A stretch of DNA of 64,000 bases from Cryptomeria japonica (GCF_030272615.1 NC_081413.1:159586849-159650848), one strand, 5' to 3'. Counted from the stretch's first letter, positions 36,351-48,947 are shown. The notes: generated by a model not told the origin, from the sequence alone. A program made the numbers and translations.

Positions 36351-38457
36351 GTCGACACAGGTTATATTAGAGATGTCACACTTGGTTGTCCCTTGTTGCC
36401 CAAACCTTGTACTCCATTCAAGTGCAATTTATGATGTTTGATTATTGTTGACTTAGATCCAAGTTAGGAGTGATTCCAACCTATCTATCACAAAATGCTA
36501 GTGTATGCATGATATGAACAATTTTCTATTTTCATGTTTTCTATAATAATAGCTAATGAGTTACTTATTGCCTAATTTAACTATATTTAAATTGAAATTA
36601 AATTTAGGTAAAAATTTAAATGATAGTTTAAATTTCTTTTCTGAACATAAAAAAATATTTGATGAGTTAAAAAGTTATTTTCATGCCTAAAATGTTATTT
36701 TCATACATAAATGGGAAAACATAATTAAGTTAATTATTTTTCAAAACTTCTCGAGCTGAAATGTCTATTTATATTTGATTTAACATGAATTGATAAATGT
36801 TACCAAATGGTTTTGTTTTGTGAAATAATTTTTTTGGAATTAAAGATATAGAAAATTAGAAAAACAAGATTTAAAACTGTTGGTTGAAATTTTTGTACAC
36901 CTGGGAAGATGTGCAAAATTGTGGTTTCAACCACAACACGTGAGTATAAACTCTCCTAATTTAGGGAAGGCTCCCCCTTTTCTAACACTTAACTAAAACT
37001 AATCTAATTTAATATGGGTGGGACAACAACATTTTCTCTTGTTTTAGAAAAGATTATGTTCTTTCCTCTTCATAAAAAATAAACAACAACTTTGAAGGAC
37101 TAATAACAACAATTTGAAATAAAACCAAGAGAGGAAATAAAGTTTCCTAAAAGCATAAAGACTTCCGTCGCTTCCTCCACGATGGGAAAACATCAAGGGA
37201 GCACAAAATCTCGAGTTTCTGAAATCCTATCTACTCTTTTCAAAATGATAACAATGTACAACACACAACTTAAAGTCTGTCTATATGATGCACTTCACCT
37301 TACATGCACAAGTCTTAAAAATAAAAGCAACACAAAGTCTACAAGTTATCTCCTTGATCTTTCTACACTAGCTCCAAACGTGATAAGCAACTCAAAGTCT
37401 GCAAGACCAAGTCTGAAAAACCAAACCTATAATTATAAATGCAATTAGTAGCTCAAAGTCTGCAAGATTGAATTTAAATCCCTCTTGAACAATAGAACAA
37501 AAACCACAATCAATTCCAGAAAATGTCATCACATAACAACTTGAATTGACACAAAGTCTCAACATAACTTGCCTCTTTTATTGAAAGCAATTTGATTTAC
37601 ATCTAAGCTCAAAGTCTTCGAGTGCACATACAAACTGGCAGAATTTTGTTGCATTGCCAAAGATAAAAATAACAATATACCCTCTCCAATATATATAGGA
37701 GACGAGCCTTGAGAAAAAGGTGGGAGGATCCTAACTAACTTGAGAAATTATCTCAACCACCATGACTTATTCCAATTACATTTCTAATCTAACTCAACTT
37801 GTAGTTTCTTTACATGTAATTACATTTTACAAAAATGCAAGTGAAAGTGACACTTGCAATTACAAAACTTGTTTTTATATGTAACTTGTTGAACCAAAAT
37901 TACAAATACACAATTGAAACTATTCTATGTGTCCGAAGACACGACTCTAACTACATCATCTTTTGTTTGTGATTATCTTCATGTTGCTTTAGGATGCTAG
38001 AACTTGAAGTATTCAAGATTGGTGAAGACATCTCGAACCGGAATGGGAATTTGCATCCTTAATGATATTTGTGTCCTTGGCCAATGAAATTCAATCTTAT
38101 CTTCTTGCTTGGGGTAGTATTGGATTTTTAGGAGGGAAGTTCTTCTCTTTGTTGTGTTCTTTCTCCATGCTTGATTCACTTTGTCACTAGATGACTTCAT
38201 GGGGATTATTGACACTTGGGTTGTCCCATGAATCACTTTTGTATCTATTCTTCCTTTGTTCACTGATGAAGAACCCATAACACCTTATTTAAGATGAAAT
38301 TATTATAAAACAATGCCCATGCCTTGATTTGTTTTTTTGATAGATCGTGTGTGCAAACAAGACTGACGAGGGAAGGGATAAATTGATGCAAAAATGGGCT
38401 GACAAGTGAATTTTGGGTTTTGAGGGCTACATTACATGTGTGGAAAAACAAGAGCAT
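36351..38457. other. Intergenic, short recurring AAAGTCT motif, no supported gene
   Basis: Between about 37269 and 37615 the word CTCAAAGTCTGCAAG and variants recur six times at irregular spacing. A - strand open frame at 37997-38278 (93 aa) has no recognisable domain and is not supported as a gene. A TATATATAGGAGACGAGCC stretch near 37687 resembles an LTR promoter but has no partner. Confidence 0.35.
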
Positions 38458-38521
38458 TGACTTGCAATTGTGGAGAAAAAACATGCAACTTCATATGTTT
38501 AATGGGAAAATACAAGTTTGC

Positions 38522-39445
38522 ACTTGTAATTGGATCATAGAGACTCATTTTCAAGTGTTTTTGATTGCATTTTGGACCAATTTCGGGTTTTGGAGGACTG
38601 ACTGCGAGTGCAATGTAGGGAAAATATTTTACACTTATACTTGTAATAAGGTCTTGGAGACTCAATAACAAGTGTGTATTGCTTGCAAATGAGTGGGAAA
38701 TTTTTTTATAGTTTGCCCTTGAAATTAGAACTGGGGGATTTGATAGCAAGCTAGCAAGTCTTTAAACTTTTGAAATCACTTGCAATTGGGTCTTAGAGAC
38801 CTAAATGCAAGTAAACCTTTTTGCATTGTTGGTACTAACTTGCTAATGGGTAAGATAAATTAATGGCTTCCTTTTGAAATTAGATCATGAGGATCCGATT
38901 ACAAGTTGGATTTGGAACTTCAATGAGGAAAATCTGCAACCACTCTTATGATGCATAATATAAGATACATTCTACTTGCAATCGGGTCCTTAAGGTCCAA
39001 CTGCAAGTATAGTCATGCAAGACTTACAACCATGAACTTGAACTCCTCTTCTTGAAACTCGACAAGCAACATGGGAGAGTAATAAGAGGAAAGTATATCA
39101 ACGAGTACTTGCAATCAGGTCTCTAAGACCCGAATGCAAGTAAACAAGATTACATAAGGAACAACCAACTTGCAATCGGGTCTTAGAGATCCAATTGCAA
39201 GTGAGAATCACTTGCATATTTACCAAAGGAGGACTTGCAGTAGGGCTTTAGAAACCCGATTGCAAGTGAATAAAGTGTCTCTTTACTTTTACAAAGAAAA
39301 CTTGTAATCAGGTCCTAAAACCTCGATTACAAGTAAAGTTGATTTACTTGGAATGTTGAAAGTATAACCCCCAACTTGACTTGTAACTTGATATTTTAAA
39401 CAATGAGCCAACTTGTAATCGGGTCTTAGAGACTCGATTGCAATT
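38522..39445. repeat. Array of 35-bp near-palindromic hairpin units
   Basis: At least ten units of exactly 35 bp, each with 15-bp arms (consensus ACTTGCAATCGGGTC and its reverse complement) around a 5-base centre (TTAGA-like). Units: 38522-38556, 38639-38673, 38778-38812, 38872-38906 (weaker), 38974-39008, 39107-39141, 39168-39202, 39233-39267, 39300-39334 and 39411-39445. A degraded one lies near 38717. Spacers vary from about 30 to 100 bp and are not repeats of each other. The host sequence may be part of a non-coding retroelement. Confidence 0.85.
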
Positions 39446-39937
39446 AAGTACATTTACTTGTAATGTTTTTTTGAAAAAGTTCCTACTACTTGTAATGACT
39501 TGCAATGACAACAAAAAATTCCTACTTGTAGTGACTGACCTGAAACCCGAAATTGCTCAAAAAGCTAGGAAAATGAAGGCCAAAACTAACCAAAACTTGG
39601 AGAACAATGAAAAAATCACCCACGCATGATTATACACTAACAAATATGAGTTTTTCACCTCATAAAACATGCTTTAGAGACCAAAATGACACATTTTGAG
39701 TAAAAATTCATAGGGATTGTCAATTTTTGAAAATCCAAAAATTGGGACAACAATTGGCTTTGACTAGGGAAATTTATTTGATTGTTGGAACAATTGAACT
39801 AGAACTCTAAGTGCCTTGATCATCCATTGGGATATAGAGTCAAGAAATAAAGACACAAATGACAAGGAGGATGATATGACTGACACAAAGCAACTAACTG
39901 AAAATAAGACACAAACTTGTGTAACTGCACTTATTTG
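39446..39937. other. Non-coding stretch after the hairpin array
   Basis: Further partial ACTTGTAATGACTTGCAATG words occur up to about 39545, then AT-rich sequence without recognised features up to the terminal repeat at 39938. No gene is seen. Confidence 0.4.
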
Positions 39938-42250
39938 TGTAATATAAAAAATATCATCCTTTGTAGTTAATGTGATAAATGACGCTTTTCCTCCATGTCA
40001 TTGGAGGTTAGGATCTTCCATCATGCCACTTTGTCCACTTAGACCATCCATGTTAGCTCTAGCCAAAGCATTACCAGCTTCGCCAACCTGTCACTTTCGG
40101 GGACATAGGCGTGGTGCGAAGACGTCTGTGTGGTGCACTAGCGTTCTGCAAATTTAACAGTACATAGGTGGCCATTTGAGCATTACACCTATTCTTAGAA
40201 GGAATCATAACACCTTTGCATGCACCCACCGACGTCCGAATTCCTTCCTAGGCCTTTATCTTTCACTTTGGAGGCATTTTGAAGAGGTTCTTTTGGCAAG
40301 TTTGGCAATATTCTTGCAGGTTGAGCTCTTGGAGACCATTTTGGACAAGATAATATCAACACCACCATTGTTGCAGCATTACCAAGCATTCCAAGCACAC
40401 CATTCCAAGCACTTTTGAGCATTCCAATCTTTGTTCGTGATAGGGGAGTTATCTTAATCCTATCTCTTGCATATTTATCAACTCTATTTCCAATTTCATG
40501 TCACATTGTTATTCTCTTTATCATTTATCTATTTGTTTACCTCTTTCTTCTATTTTTCATATCTTGCTTTTCGACATTCGGGAACAATGCAAAGCGTTGG
40601 GGGCATTCTTTGCCTTCTTCCATGTTGACCCAAATTTTTATTTTTCTCTTTGTCTTCATGTGCTTTTCTTCAGATCCAAGAAATTTGGCAATAAGATGAT
40701 GCACCCATCTCGCAATGATACTATATTTCTTTTTCACACTGCCATGGGTTTTGATGTCAAACTATTGGATCCCCATGTTCTCTTGCATTGCAACTTTTGA
40801 TGCCAGGATATCTATGTGGCACTTGCTCTTGGTGACATTCCATAGAAACATCTTGTTATGTTGATGTGCCACAACTCCTCTTCTCCTTAGAATGACATTC
40901 CTTCCACGCATATCATTCTAAGTGGGGGCCATCATATATGCATTTTATCTTTTAGCTCTTGTATCAGCTTCCTTTGCCAATTTTTTTTTCATGTTTTCCT
41001 AGGTGAGGGCCAAACCACTTAATCTTTTTCTTTTCCAAGATCACCTAGGTGGGGGAAAATCCACTTGATCTTTTCCAAAGATTGCCTACATGGGGGCCAA
41101 ACCATTCTTGATCTATATCTCTCTTGTTTGCCTTGGTAGGGGCCAATCTACTACTTACCAAATTTATCTTCCCTATCGCATGGCTATCTAGGGCATCACT
41201 ACCCATGCTGGAAAAATTATCTTTATATGCCCTATTGCATGGCTATCTAGTGTGTCACTATCCATACCGACAAAATTTATCTTTATCTACCCTATCGTAT
41301 GGTTATCCATACTGACATATCAAACCCTATCGTATGGCCATCTAACATAACACATCTTGCTACCCATACTGACATATCTTATACAAATGGCGGCTGCTTA
41401 TCTCATATCTTTCTATAGCCAGGGGCTTTCCTCCAGAGCAAGGTTTGTTTCTGTTATGCTATCTTATCTATTTTTTTATCTTATTGTCCATCACACTAGT
41501 CTGCAACTAGTGTGTTTGAGATGTATCATATAACAACATCTGTACCAAATCTTGACATCATCTCGCTGTGGGCAACCTCATCTGATCAATGAAAATATGC
41601 CTCCCTATCACGAGTTTTCTTTCTCTACTTTAGCTTTGCATCCCTCGACAAATGCATGCTCACTAAAGTGGGGGAAAATGTAATATAAAAATTATTATCC
41701 TTTGTAGTTAATGTGACAAATGACACTTTTCCTCCATGTCATCGGAGGTCAGGATTTTCCATCATGTCCTTTTGTCCACTTAGACCATCCATGTTAGCTC
41801 TAGCCAAAGCATGACCAACTCTGCCAACCAGTCACTTTCAGGGACACAAGCGCGACACAAAGACGTCCATGCTAGCGTCCCAGGAATCTAACAGTACGCA
41901 GGTGGTCATTTGAGCATTATGCTTGTTCTCGGAAGGAATTGTAATGCCTTTGCATGCACCCACCGACGTCCGAAATCCTTTCTGGGCCTTTATCTTTCAC
42001 TTTGGAGACATTTTGAAGGTATTCTTTTGGTAAGTTTGGAAATCTTCTTGCAAGTTGAGCTCTTGGAGACCATTTTGGCTAACATAATATCAACACCACC
42101 ATTGTTGTAGTATTACCAAGCATTCCAAGCACTTCCGAGCATTCCAATCTTTGTTCATGATAGGGGAGTTATCTTAATCTTCTCTCTTGCATATTTATCA
42201 ACTCCATTTCCAATTGCACGTCACATTGTTATTCTCTTTATCATTTATCT
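39938..42250 (+). mobile_element. Small non-coding element with long direct terminal repeats
   Basis: Two direct repeats, 39938-40530 and 41679-42250, both begin TGTAATATAAAAA and share the order ATCCTTTGTAG, TCCTCCATGTCAT, CACCGACGTCCGAA and CACATTGTTATTCTC. The second is preceded by AAAGTGGGGGAAAA, a polypurine tract just before TG, as at a 3' LTR. The interior (about 1.15 kb) has no gag or pol frame. This fits a non-autonomous LTR element, but a primer binding site, CA ends and a target duplication were not found. Confidence 0.5.
41160..41380. repeat. Imperfect tandem repeats of about 60 bp inside the small element
   Basis: CCCTATCGCATGGCTATCTA and variants recur four times, each followed by an ATCACTACCCATGC-like phrase and then AAATTATCTTTAT. 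A looser series of GTGGGGGCCAAACCA-like phrases precedes it (about 40923-41155). Confidence 0.6.
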
Positions 42251-42693
42251 TTCCTGTATCTTTCTTGGGTTATTCATGGAGGTGGAAACACCAAAACAGG
42301 GTTCTGACTCAGGCAGGCTCCAAAACACAACTCCCAACATTTTTCTTTCTTGCATGTGTAGGTACATTGTTGTGAAGAGGAGATTAACTTGCGGGAGGCT
42401 TCAAAGCATGAACCTTTTGTTTGTCTATTTATTTCCCTTTTCTCCTTCCATTCTATTTTCGTTATTTCGTATATTGTGTTTACTAGTTTAGTTTCATTAT
42501 TTTATGTACTCTTATTGCATTGTAATCACACTTAGAACTTTCTCTACGAACTCTATACCTCATTTGTGCAGGATGATAGTGCACCGTGCTGGTGTCCCAG
42601 ATTCACATGCTCGTCCTGAGGACAGAGGCTCTGCAGAGTTGTCCAAAGATGCTTCTTGGTTTTCTGACATCTCTTGCATAAATCTGTCATCTC

Positions 42694-43443
42694 TATTGGC
42701 ATAACTGATGAAGATAATGATGAGGAGATTGTTGGCATATGGAGATGTTGATGAGATGAAGTTGGAGAAGAGATTGTGTATCAGTAGTTTGAGAGAAGGT
42801 GTTGCCGAACCAGATTGAAGTGTCTGCATGTGTGTAGCAGAGTTGTGTTGAAAAGGATCTATACTAGCAAGCAAGGAAGTGATGTGATCAGATCATTTAC
42901 CCTGATGTTCCCTAACAGTTACAACAGTTTGAAATCCTTTAACTGGGTAGATCCTAACATGTCTTATTTGTAAAATCCCTTCACCAGGTGGCTCATTAAC
43001 TTGAGTTTAAAATCCTCTAACAAGGTTACTCCTAACAGGGTAGAGCTCCTAACAGGGCTGAGGCAAATCCCTTAACCAGGTGACTCCTAACAAGGTCTAC
43101 TCTTAACCGGGCATATTGTAAAGCTCCTAACCGAGCTACGCCTTTAACCGAGCACATTTTGAAAGAGTACAAATATTTTGTGGGTGCTAATTCCCACTGT
43201 GGTTTTTCCCATTTGGGTTTCCATGTGAAAAATATATGTGTTAATGTGGTGGTTGCATTCTTGATTTATGCATTTAATTTCTTTACATTGTTTGCATAAT
43301 GATGAACACTTGAGTGAATGGTCTGGTAAATCTGCTAACTAGATTGTTTGAGTAGTTATCGATGCAGTTTTTTGAGGTATTGTAGAATTATTTTACTACT
43401 GATTCACCCCCCTCTCATTAGTAACTAGATCCTCATTATAACA
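42694..43443 (+). repeat. Copia 5' LTR, internally deleted
   Basis: It aligns with the ends of the 3' LTR but is 750 bp against 1428 bp. The sequence after GTTGATGAGATGAAG jumps about 680 bp ahead in the 3' copy. The first bases read TATTGGCATAAC where the 3' copy has TGTTGGCATAAC. The 3' half carries a cluster of CTAACAGGG/TTAACCGGG words. It ends ATAACA just before the primer binding site. Confidence 0.8.
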
Positions 43444-43445
43444 AT

Positions 43446-43457
43446 TGGTATTAGAGC
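43446..43457 (+). other. Copia primer binding site
   Basis: TGGTATTAGAGC, one base from the TGGTATCAGAGC complementary to the 3' end of plant initiator tRNA-Met, two bases after the 5' LTR. Confidence 0.8.
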
Positions 43458-43506
43458 CTAATTCCCTTAAAGGCTTAACCGCTTGGTAAGGATCTCTAAG
43501 TCTAAC

Positions 43507-44067
43507 ATGGGGGAAGGTTCAATGAGTTACAAAGAGCTTTCACACAGGCTTGTAGAATTTGAAAAAGCCCTTGGTGAACTAAAGGTCAAGTACAAAGATT
43601 CATTGGCTAAGAGAAAAGAGCTGGTTGAGAAGTTGTTGGAACTCAGTGAAAACAGTTCATCTGATGAAGCAAACATTGATGCCTTGGTTAATGAGGTGGA
43701 AAAGCTGAATGATGATAAGACAAATCCAAGAAGAGAGATGGAAGCCCTTACCATCAGGATGAGACAAGAGTTGGAAGCCATAAGGACAACTGAAGACAAA
43801 ATAAGAGATAAGGAGGATGCGATCTTAAAGCTGAGCCAAGAGATTGGTACCCTGCATGCACATCTTCAAGAGGAAAAAGAGGAAATGCAAGCTAATCTAG
43901 ACATGACTATGTCTCTTAGAGAAAGTCTTACAAAGAACAATGAGGTGCTTACCAAGGAGTTGGCTGATGCAAATGAGTTACTAGCTAAATTCAACAAGAG
44001 CATTGCTATGCTTGATGAGCAGATTCAGTCACAAAGGCAAAATGGAGATACACGTGGCTTGGGATAG
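43507..44067 (+). pseudogene. Copia gag, coiled-coil part
   Basis: The frame from the ATG at 43507 (187 aa) is a long, highly charged helix with heptads (ELSHRLVEFEKALGELK … LLELSENSSSDEANIDALVNEVEKL … LHAHLQEEKEEMQANL). Part of it, with the SSSDEANI phrase, resembles the middle region of copia gag proteins of this type. The usual UBN2 capsid helices before it are not seen, so the N-terminus may have been lost. The frame ends at 44067 and the nucleocapsid continues in another frame. Confidence 0.6.
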
Positions 44068-44909
44068 ACAACCTTTGAACAAAGGAGAGCCATTTGGTAC
44101 CAAGTTCACCATGCATGAAGCCAAATCTGCACCAAAGACCAAAAAGAAGAACACCGGTAAGAGAACCTACAAACCAGTATGTTTTAACTATCAAAAGGTA
44201 GGTCATACTGCAAATGTTTATAGAAGTAGATCCAATACTTTTGATGGATATCTAAACCTAATACATATGAAGGATATAAGTCTAATATTTTTGATGGATA
44301 TTGCTTCAATTGCAACAAGTATGGCATAAAGCTGTTGAGTGCAGGTCAAGAGTGAACAATCATAGATCTTACATGGGTCAGAGGTCTAATGGTGAATGAC
44401 AGAGATCTTACAATGACCAGAGGAACCCTACTTGGCAGAGACCTTATGTGAACTGCTCTAGTCCATATGAAATCGAGAATAGATGGAATGTGACATGTTC
44501 AATCTATCACAACTATGAACATGTGACTATGAATTGCTAGAGAATATTTGGTAGATGCAATGCTAGACCCTGGAGAGCATTTGGAATGACATGTTTCAAT
44601 TGTCATAAATCAGGACACCTTGCAAAGTTTTGTAGAGCTAGAATGAACAAACCGGTTAATTAGTCTGTTGAATAGAAAGGAAAGAAGAAGGTAGATGTGG
44701 AAGAAACCAAAAGTGAGATGAATAAGATATGGAAGAATAAAAGTGAATAGAAACCATTGGAGGACTCCAATTCTTCACCTAGTGTGGAGAATCTCTCACC
44801 AAAAAACTAAGATTTGTATGAAGTTTAGGGGGAACATATTGTTAGATCCATTTATAGACCCCCTAAATGGTATGCAGTAAGTCAAATCTGCATATTTTGA
44901 TGCAATATG
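44068..44909 (+). pseudogene. Copia nucleocapsid region with two zinc knuckles
   Basis: Frame 44003-44329 contains CFNYQKVGHTANVY, a CCHC knuckle with two cysteines replaced by tyrosine. Further on (about 44590-44640) an intact CFNCHKSGHLAKFC knuckle is readable. Stops in between break the frame. Nucleocapsid would package the element RNA. The region ends where the solo LTR starts (44910). Confidence 0.65.
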
Positions 44910-45699
44910 TGTTAGGATTCCCAAAGATACTGAGGGGGGGGGGTGAATCAATATCTTGCCGGTTAACAGATTTTCTGATCTTATTAAATAAATTGCGTTC
45001 CAAAACAGTGTACCGGTAAACAAGAATTAATGCAGTAAATAAGATCAATAACGACAACATAGAAAGCACACCATAACACAATATTTTTAATGAGGAAACC
45101 TGGTGTGGGAAAAACCTCGGTGGGATTTATGACCCATAATATTCACTCACTAGCCAATAAATGAATATTACTTACAATACGGGCCTGCACATGCAGGAAG
45201 GCCAACTGCCTAAAGCTCACTACTTAATTACAAAAGGGAAGTTTCACTGACTTACAAAAATGGATTATGCAAATCCAATATCATGTACTGCTTTGGTTCA
45301 GCATCTTCTATGCCAAGTTCAGTACCAGTTTAAGCTCATAAAATAACCATAAACCTTACTCCAAAATCTGCCTTAATATTCGCGTAATACTTCTACAATA
45401 ATCTGACCATATCCACACATCCTAAATGATCCTACAAGATCTCATACTTATATGAGTCTTATTTACAATATGCCATGTTGACTTACAAAAATATATTACA
45501 ATTAAATACATTATGCAATAAGCAAAATCCTGTCGACTTAGGGGGACAATAATCACCTTGGTCGCTACCAGTGAACTATCTATCCGTGTAGAGTCTGTTG
45601 GTGCCGGTGTCTGCCAGTGCCATAGGATTGTAAGGTTGCCATCAATGACAATACCTTCAATCACCTACAATTTCTCACTTGAGTGTGCATTTGCCAACA
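44910..45699 (-). repeat. Solo LTR (copia-type) nested in the copia element
   Basis: A 790-bp segment flanked by exact 5-bp duplications ATATG (44905-44909 and 45700-45704). + strand ends are TGTTAGGATTCCC and TTTGCCAACA. A GAGGGGGGGGGGTGAATCA stretch near its left end is the reverse complement of the TGATTCACCCCCC found near the right end of the host copia LTRs. So it is a related LTR lying in reverse. No internal region remains. Confidence 0.8.
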
Positions 45700-46029
45700 A
45701 TATGATGTTATAAAATGATTTTGAATCGGTTTCATCTCAAAACTGTAAATTGGATGTGATATGCGAATCAATAGTTAGTTTTATGGTTGAATGGTGATTA
45801 GGATATGTTCAACTGGTTTAGCAAAAGACAAATAAAAAGGTGACTGGTAGTCTCATTTCTCACTTAGCATTTTTGAGAGTGACATAAACATAGAAGAGCT
45901 TTTGACTGCTACTTTGGCGAAGTTGATAGCGGATTGTGAAGATTGTGGAAGAGCATTTAGACCAGAAACCCTAGTTGCGAAGAAGTCTGATGATCTAGCA
46001 AATCTGATGTAGTAGAAGAGCAAAAGCTA

Positions 46030-47267
46030 GTGATTATTGAACCAAATGTTCAAAATGATGCCGACAAGAACAATGTGAAGGATACTTCTCAACCGGAAGA
46101 TGAAGATGAAGAAGAAGAAACTTCTATACAATAATCGGTTATACCTAGATATGTAAAGTTGAATCACTCTACATAACAGATAATTGGAGACAAGAATCCT
46201 GGAGTTCAAAAAGGAAGAAAGATCAGAGAAAGTGCTTGTCTGATTTCCATAGCTAAACCTAAGACAACGAGGGAAGCTCTCAAGGATGATGATTCGATAA
46301 AGGCTATGAATAAAGAACTTGATCAAATAGAGAAGAACAACACTTGGTCACTTGTCCCCAAACCAACTGATAAAAATGTGATTGGTACTAAGTGGGTGTT
46401 CAGGAACAAATTGAATGAAGATGGTGAAGTGGTTAGGAACAAGGATAGACTAGTTTGCAAAGGATATGCATAAGAAGAAGGTGAATATTATGGAGAAACC
46501 TTTGCACTAGTTGCTAGAATTGAAGGAGTAAGAATGCTACTTGCATTTGCAACATTCAAAGGATTCAAGGTTTACCAAATGGATGTAAAGTTTGCATTTT
46601 TGAATGGAATTCTAGAAAAAGAGGTTTACATTGAACAACCAAATGTGTTTGCATTGACTAAAGACAAGAACATGGTGTGCAAACTGCATAAATCTTTATA
46701 TGGATTAAAGCAAGCTCCAAGAGCATGGTTTGAAAGAATCCATTCACGCCTGATAAAGATTGGATTTCAAAGAACCAATGATGACAACAATATTTACTTG
46801 AAGACAGAAGAAGACAAATTATTAATTGCTGAAGTGTTTGTAGATGGTATCATATTTGGAGGAGATGATGACATGAGTCTAACTTTTACAGAAGAAATGA
46901 AAAAGGAATTTGAAACGTCTTTGATAGGTGAAATCAAAATTTTATTTGGTTTGTAGGTCCAATAGATGAAAGGAGGAATCTTTATCAGTTAGTCCAAGTA
47001 TGTGAAGGAGGTATTGAAAACTTTTGGAATGGAAGATTGTAAACCAGTTGGAACCCCTATGGTTATTGGTTGCAAATTATCCAAGGAAGATGATTTAGAT
47101 CCAGTGAATAAAACTGAGTATAGATCCATGTTTGGAAAACTACACTATGTTGTTCATAGTAGACCAGATATTGATCATGAAGTTGGTATAGTGGCTAGAT
47201 TTCATAATAATTCTAAAGAGACTCATATGGTTGCAGTGAAGATAATTTTTTAGGTATCTTAGAGGAA
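46030..47267 (+). pseudogene. Copia reverse transcriptase, truncated by the Tat insertion
   Basis: RT motifs are clear: WSLVPKPTDKNVIGTKWVFRNKLNEDGEV, VYQMDVKFAFLNG, VCKLHKSLYGLKQAPRAWFERI, then FVDGIIFGGDD at the catalytic site, where the family has YVDDIIF. The active site is therefore altered. Later TFGMEDCKPVGTPM and SRPDIDHEVGIVARF lead into RNase H. Stops near 46471, 46954 and 46992 break it. At 47267 the coding sequence is cut by the Tat element and resumes at 60150. Confidence 0.85.
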
Positions 47268-47272
47268 CTATT
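47268..47272 (+). repeat. Target-site duplication CTATT, left copy
   Basis: CTATT directly before the LTR start at 47273; the partner is 60150-60154. In the copia frame these bases complete the RYLRGTIDYGLWY segment once the insertion is skipped. Confidence 0.9.
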
Positions 47273-48932
47273 TGTGTGGGAGAAAAAGTGAGACTAGGTT
47301 ATCATGCCCTAATCCTACCTTTTGACACACATTACAGAATACGAAAGAGCCTAGAGGTATCACACAATTGGCTACTTCTTTTTGTGAAAGAGAGAGCCAT
47401 GGGCTACCTATTAGGATTTCTATTCCTTTGTTGAAATTGAAAGGTAAGATTATGCAAGTTCAATTCCTAACCCTAAAATGCAAGTATGAACTAATAACAA
47501 GATTGCAGAATTAAACTTAAACAATGGAAAGCTGCAAACACAAGGACAAGACAGGAATGCAGATGTGTACCCGGAGTCAAAATTTGATTTAAAATGTTCG
47601 GGATGGGGGCGCGGGTGCCACTGTTCTGATTCTGTCCTGGAAACTGCACCTGAAACTACCATTTTGCACTCTGGAAAACTGTCGGAAATGCTGTCTGTTA
47701 GGAGGACCAGGGCGCCCAGCGCCTCTGTCCCAAGGACCAGGGTGCCCAGTGCCCCTATCCTGGCAGGACCAGGGCACCCCACGCCCTTGTCCTGGTCTTT
47801 TGCTCTGCAATTTGGTGTGGAGTGCTGTCTCGACCTGCTTTTCCCGGATCTGCAACCTGCGGCGTCGTCCGAGTCCTGAAACCTGCACTTGTATCTGAAA
47901 AAGGTGTTTGGGCGGCTATATAGGGTTTTGCCTTAGTCAAACCCCCACTTCGGTGATTTCCACCTCCACGAATAGCCAAGTTGTATTGTAAAAGTAATGT
48001 GTGTGCAGATCTTGTGTGTGTGCAAGATCTAAAATGCAAGTAAGCAAACTAGAGCAACCTAGAAAGTAAACCCTAATTGCTTGTAAATGATAATGTAAAT
48101 GCTCTAAATCAAGATGCAAAGTGATCTAAAGCATGAATAAATGATATATTGAAGCTTATGCAAAGACATGAAAACAACATGAAATCATACCCAACCCCCA
48201 AGGGAGGGGTACAAGCCAATCTTCAGTCGGTAATCTCCTATTGTTCTTCAATGTCTTCCAAGCCCTAAATGGATGAATGGAATTGATAAATGCTTGATAG
48301 AGGGATGTTGAATGTTGTTGAAGTCTTCAAAGATCTACTCTTTCGCTGCATATGAGGTTCCTGAAAACAAAATTCGGATTCTTTCCAATGAAGAAAGAGA
48401 GCTCTTATGTATGAAACCCTAGGTCGTAATTTTGTCTTTTGGCCGACCTAGAGATTGAATATCCCGCCAATTTCTTGGGGTTAAGCTTTATTTTATGATT
48501 GGATCGTGCTCCTAAAATTTCAGGAAAAATGTCCGGGACCGTGTGCACTCCGGGCGCCATGGTCCCGGCAACTTTTCACCAAATTTTCACGGCTGTCAGA
48601 TATGATGATTTTAGAGAGAATCCCGAAGTTACAAGTGATTTCGAGATGTTTTGACCCCCGAAATCAAGCCCCCAAGTTCAAAATAGGACTTAATTAGGGT
48701 TCTTGATTAGATGATGTATTGGAGGAATAACATGAAAAGGGGCACACTTTAATGAAAGGGCCCGACTTTATGATGTGAAGGATGATGAAATAGGACCTTA
48801 GACCTAATTAATTTGATTAATTAAGTTCTAAAGGAGAAATGCAATGCAAAATGTAAAATGCACCAAGGCGGGTGCTAAACTAGGTGTGAAATTGTACCAC
48901 CCTAGCAAGTGCGTACAATTTATGACGCTACA
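47273..48932 (-). repeat. Tat element 3' LTR
   Basis: 1660 bp, + strand ends TGTGTGGGAG and GACGCTACA, i.e. TGTAGCGTC…CCCACACA on the element strand. It is nearly identical to 58491-60149. It carries a TATATAG box on the - strand near 47914 and GGGCGCC-containing GC-rich words that recur in the tandem array at 49691-49893. Open frames within it (e.g. 47565-47879) are not genes. Confidence 0.95.
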
Positions 48933-48947
48933 TTTAGCCCCCACTTT
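48933..48947 (-). other. Tat polypurine tract
   Basis: On the element strand AAAGTGGGGGCTAAA directly precedes the 3' LTR start TGTAGCG, the expected plus-strand priming site. Confidence 0.75.

Noticed and set aside
37997-38278. 93-aa - strand ORF as a small gene
   Set aside because: No recognisable domain, splice context or promoter; could be retroelement debris.
38522-39445. CRISPR-like array (regular 35-bp repeats with unique spacers)
   Set aside because: Repeats are diverged full palindromes, spacing varies widely, there are no cas genes, and the setting is a plant nuclear genome.
47565-47888. About 100-aa open frames on both strands within the LTR, repeated at 58882-59257
   Set aside because: They come from the GC-rich part of both LTRs and differ by stops and indels between the two copies; no domain.
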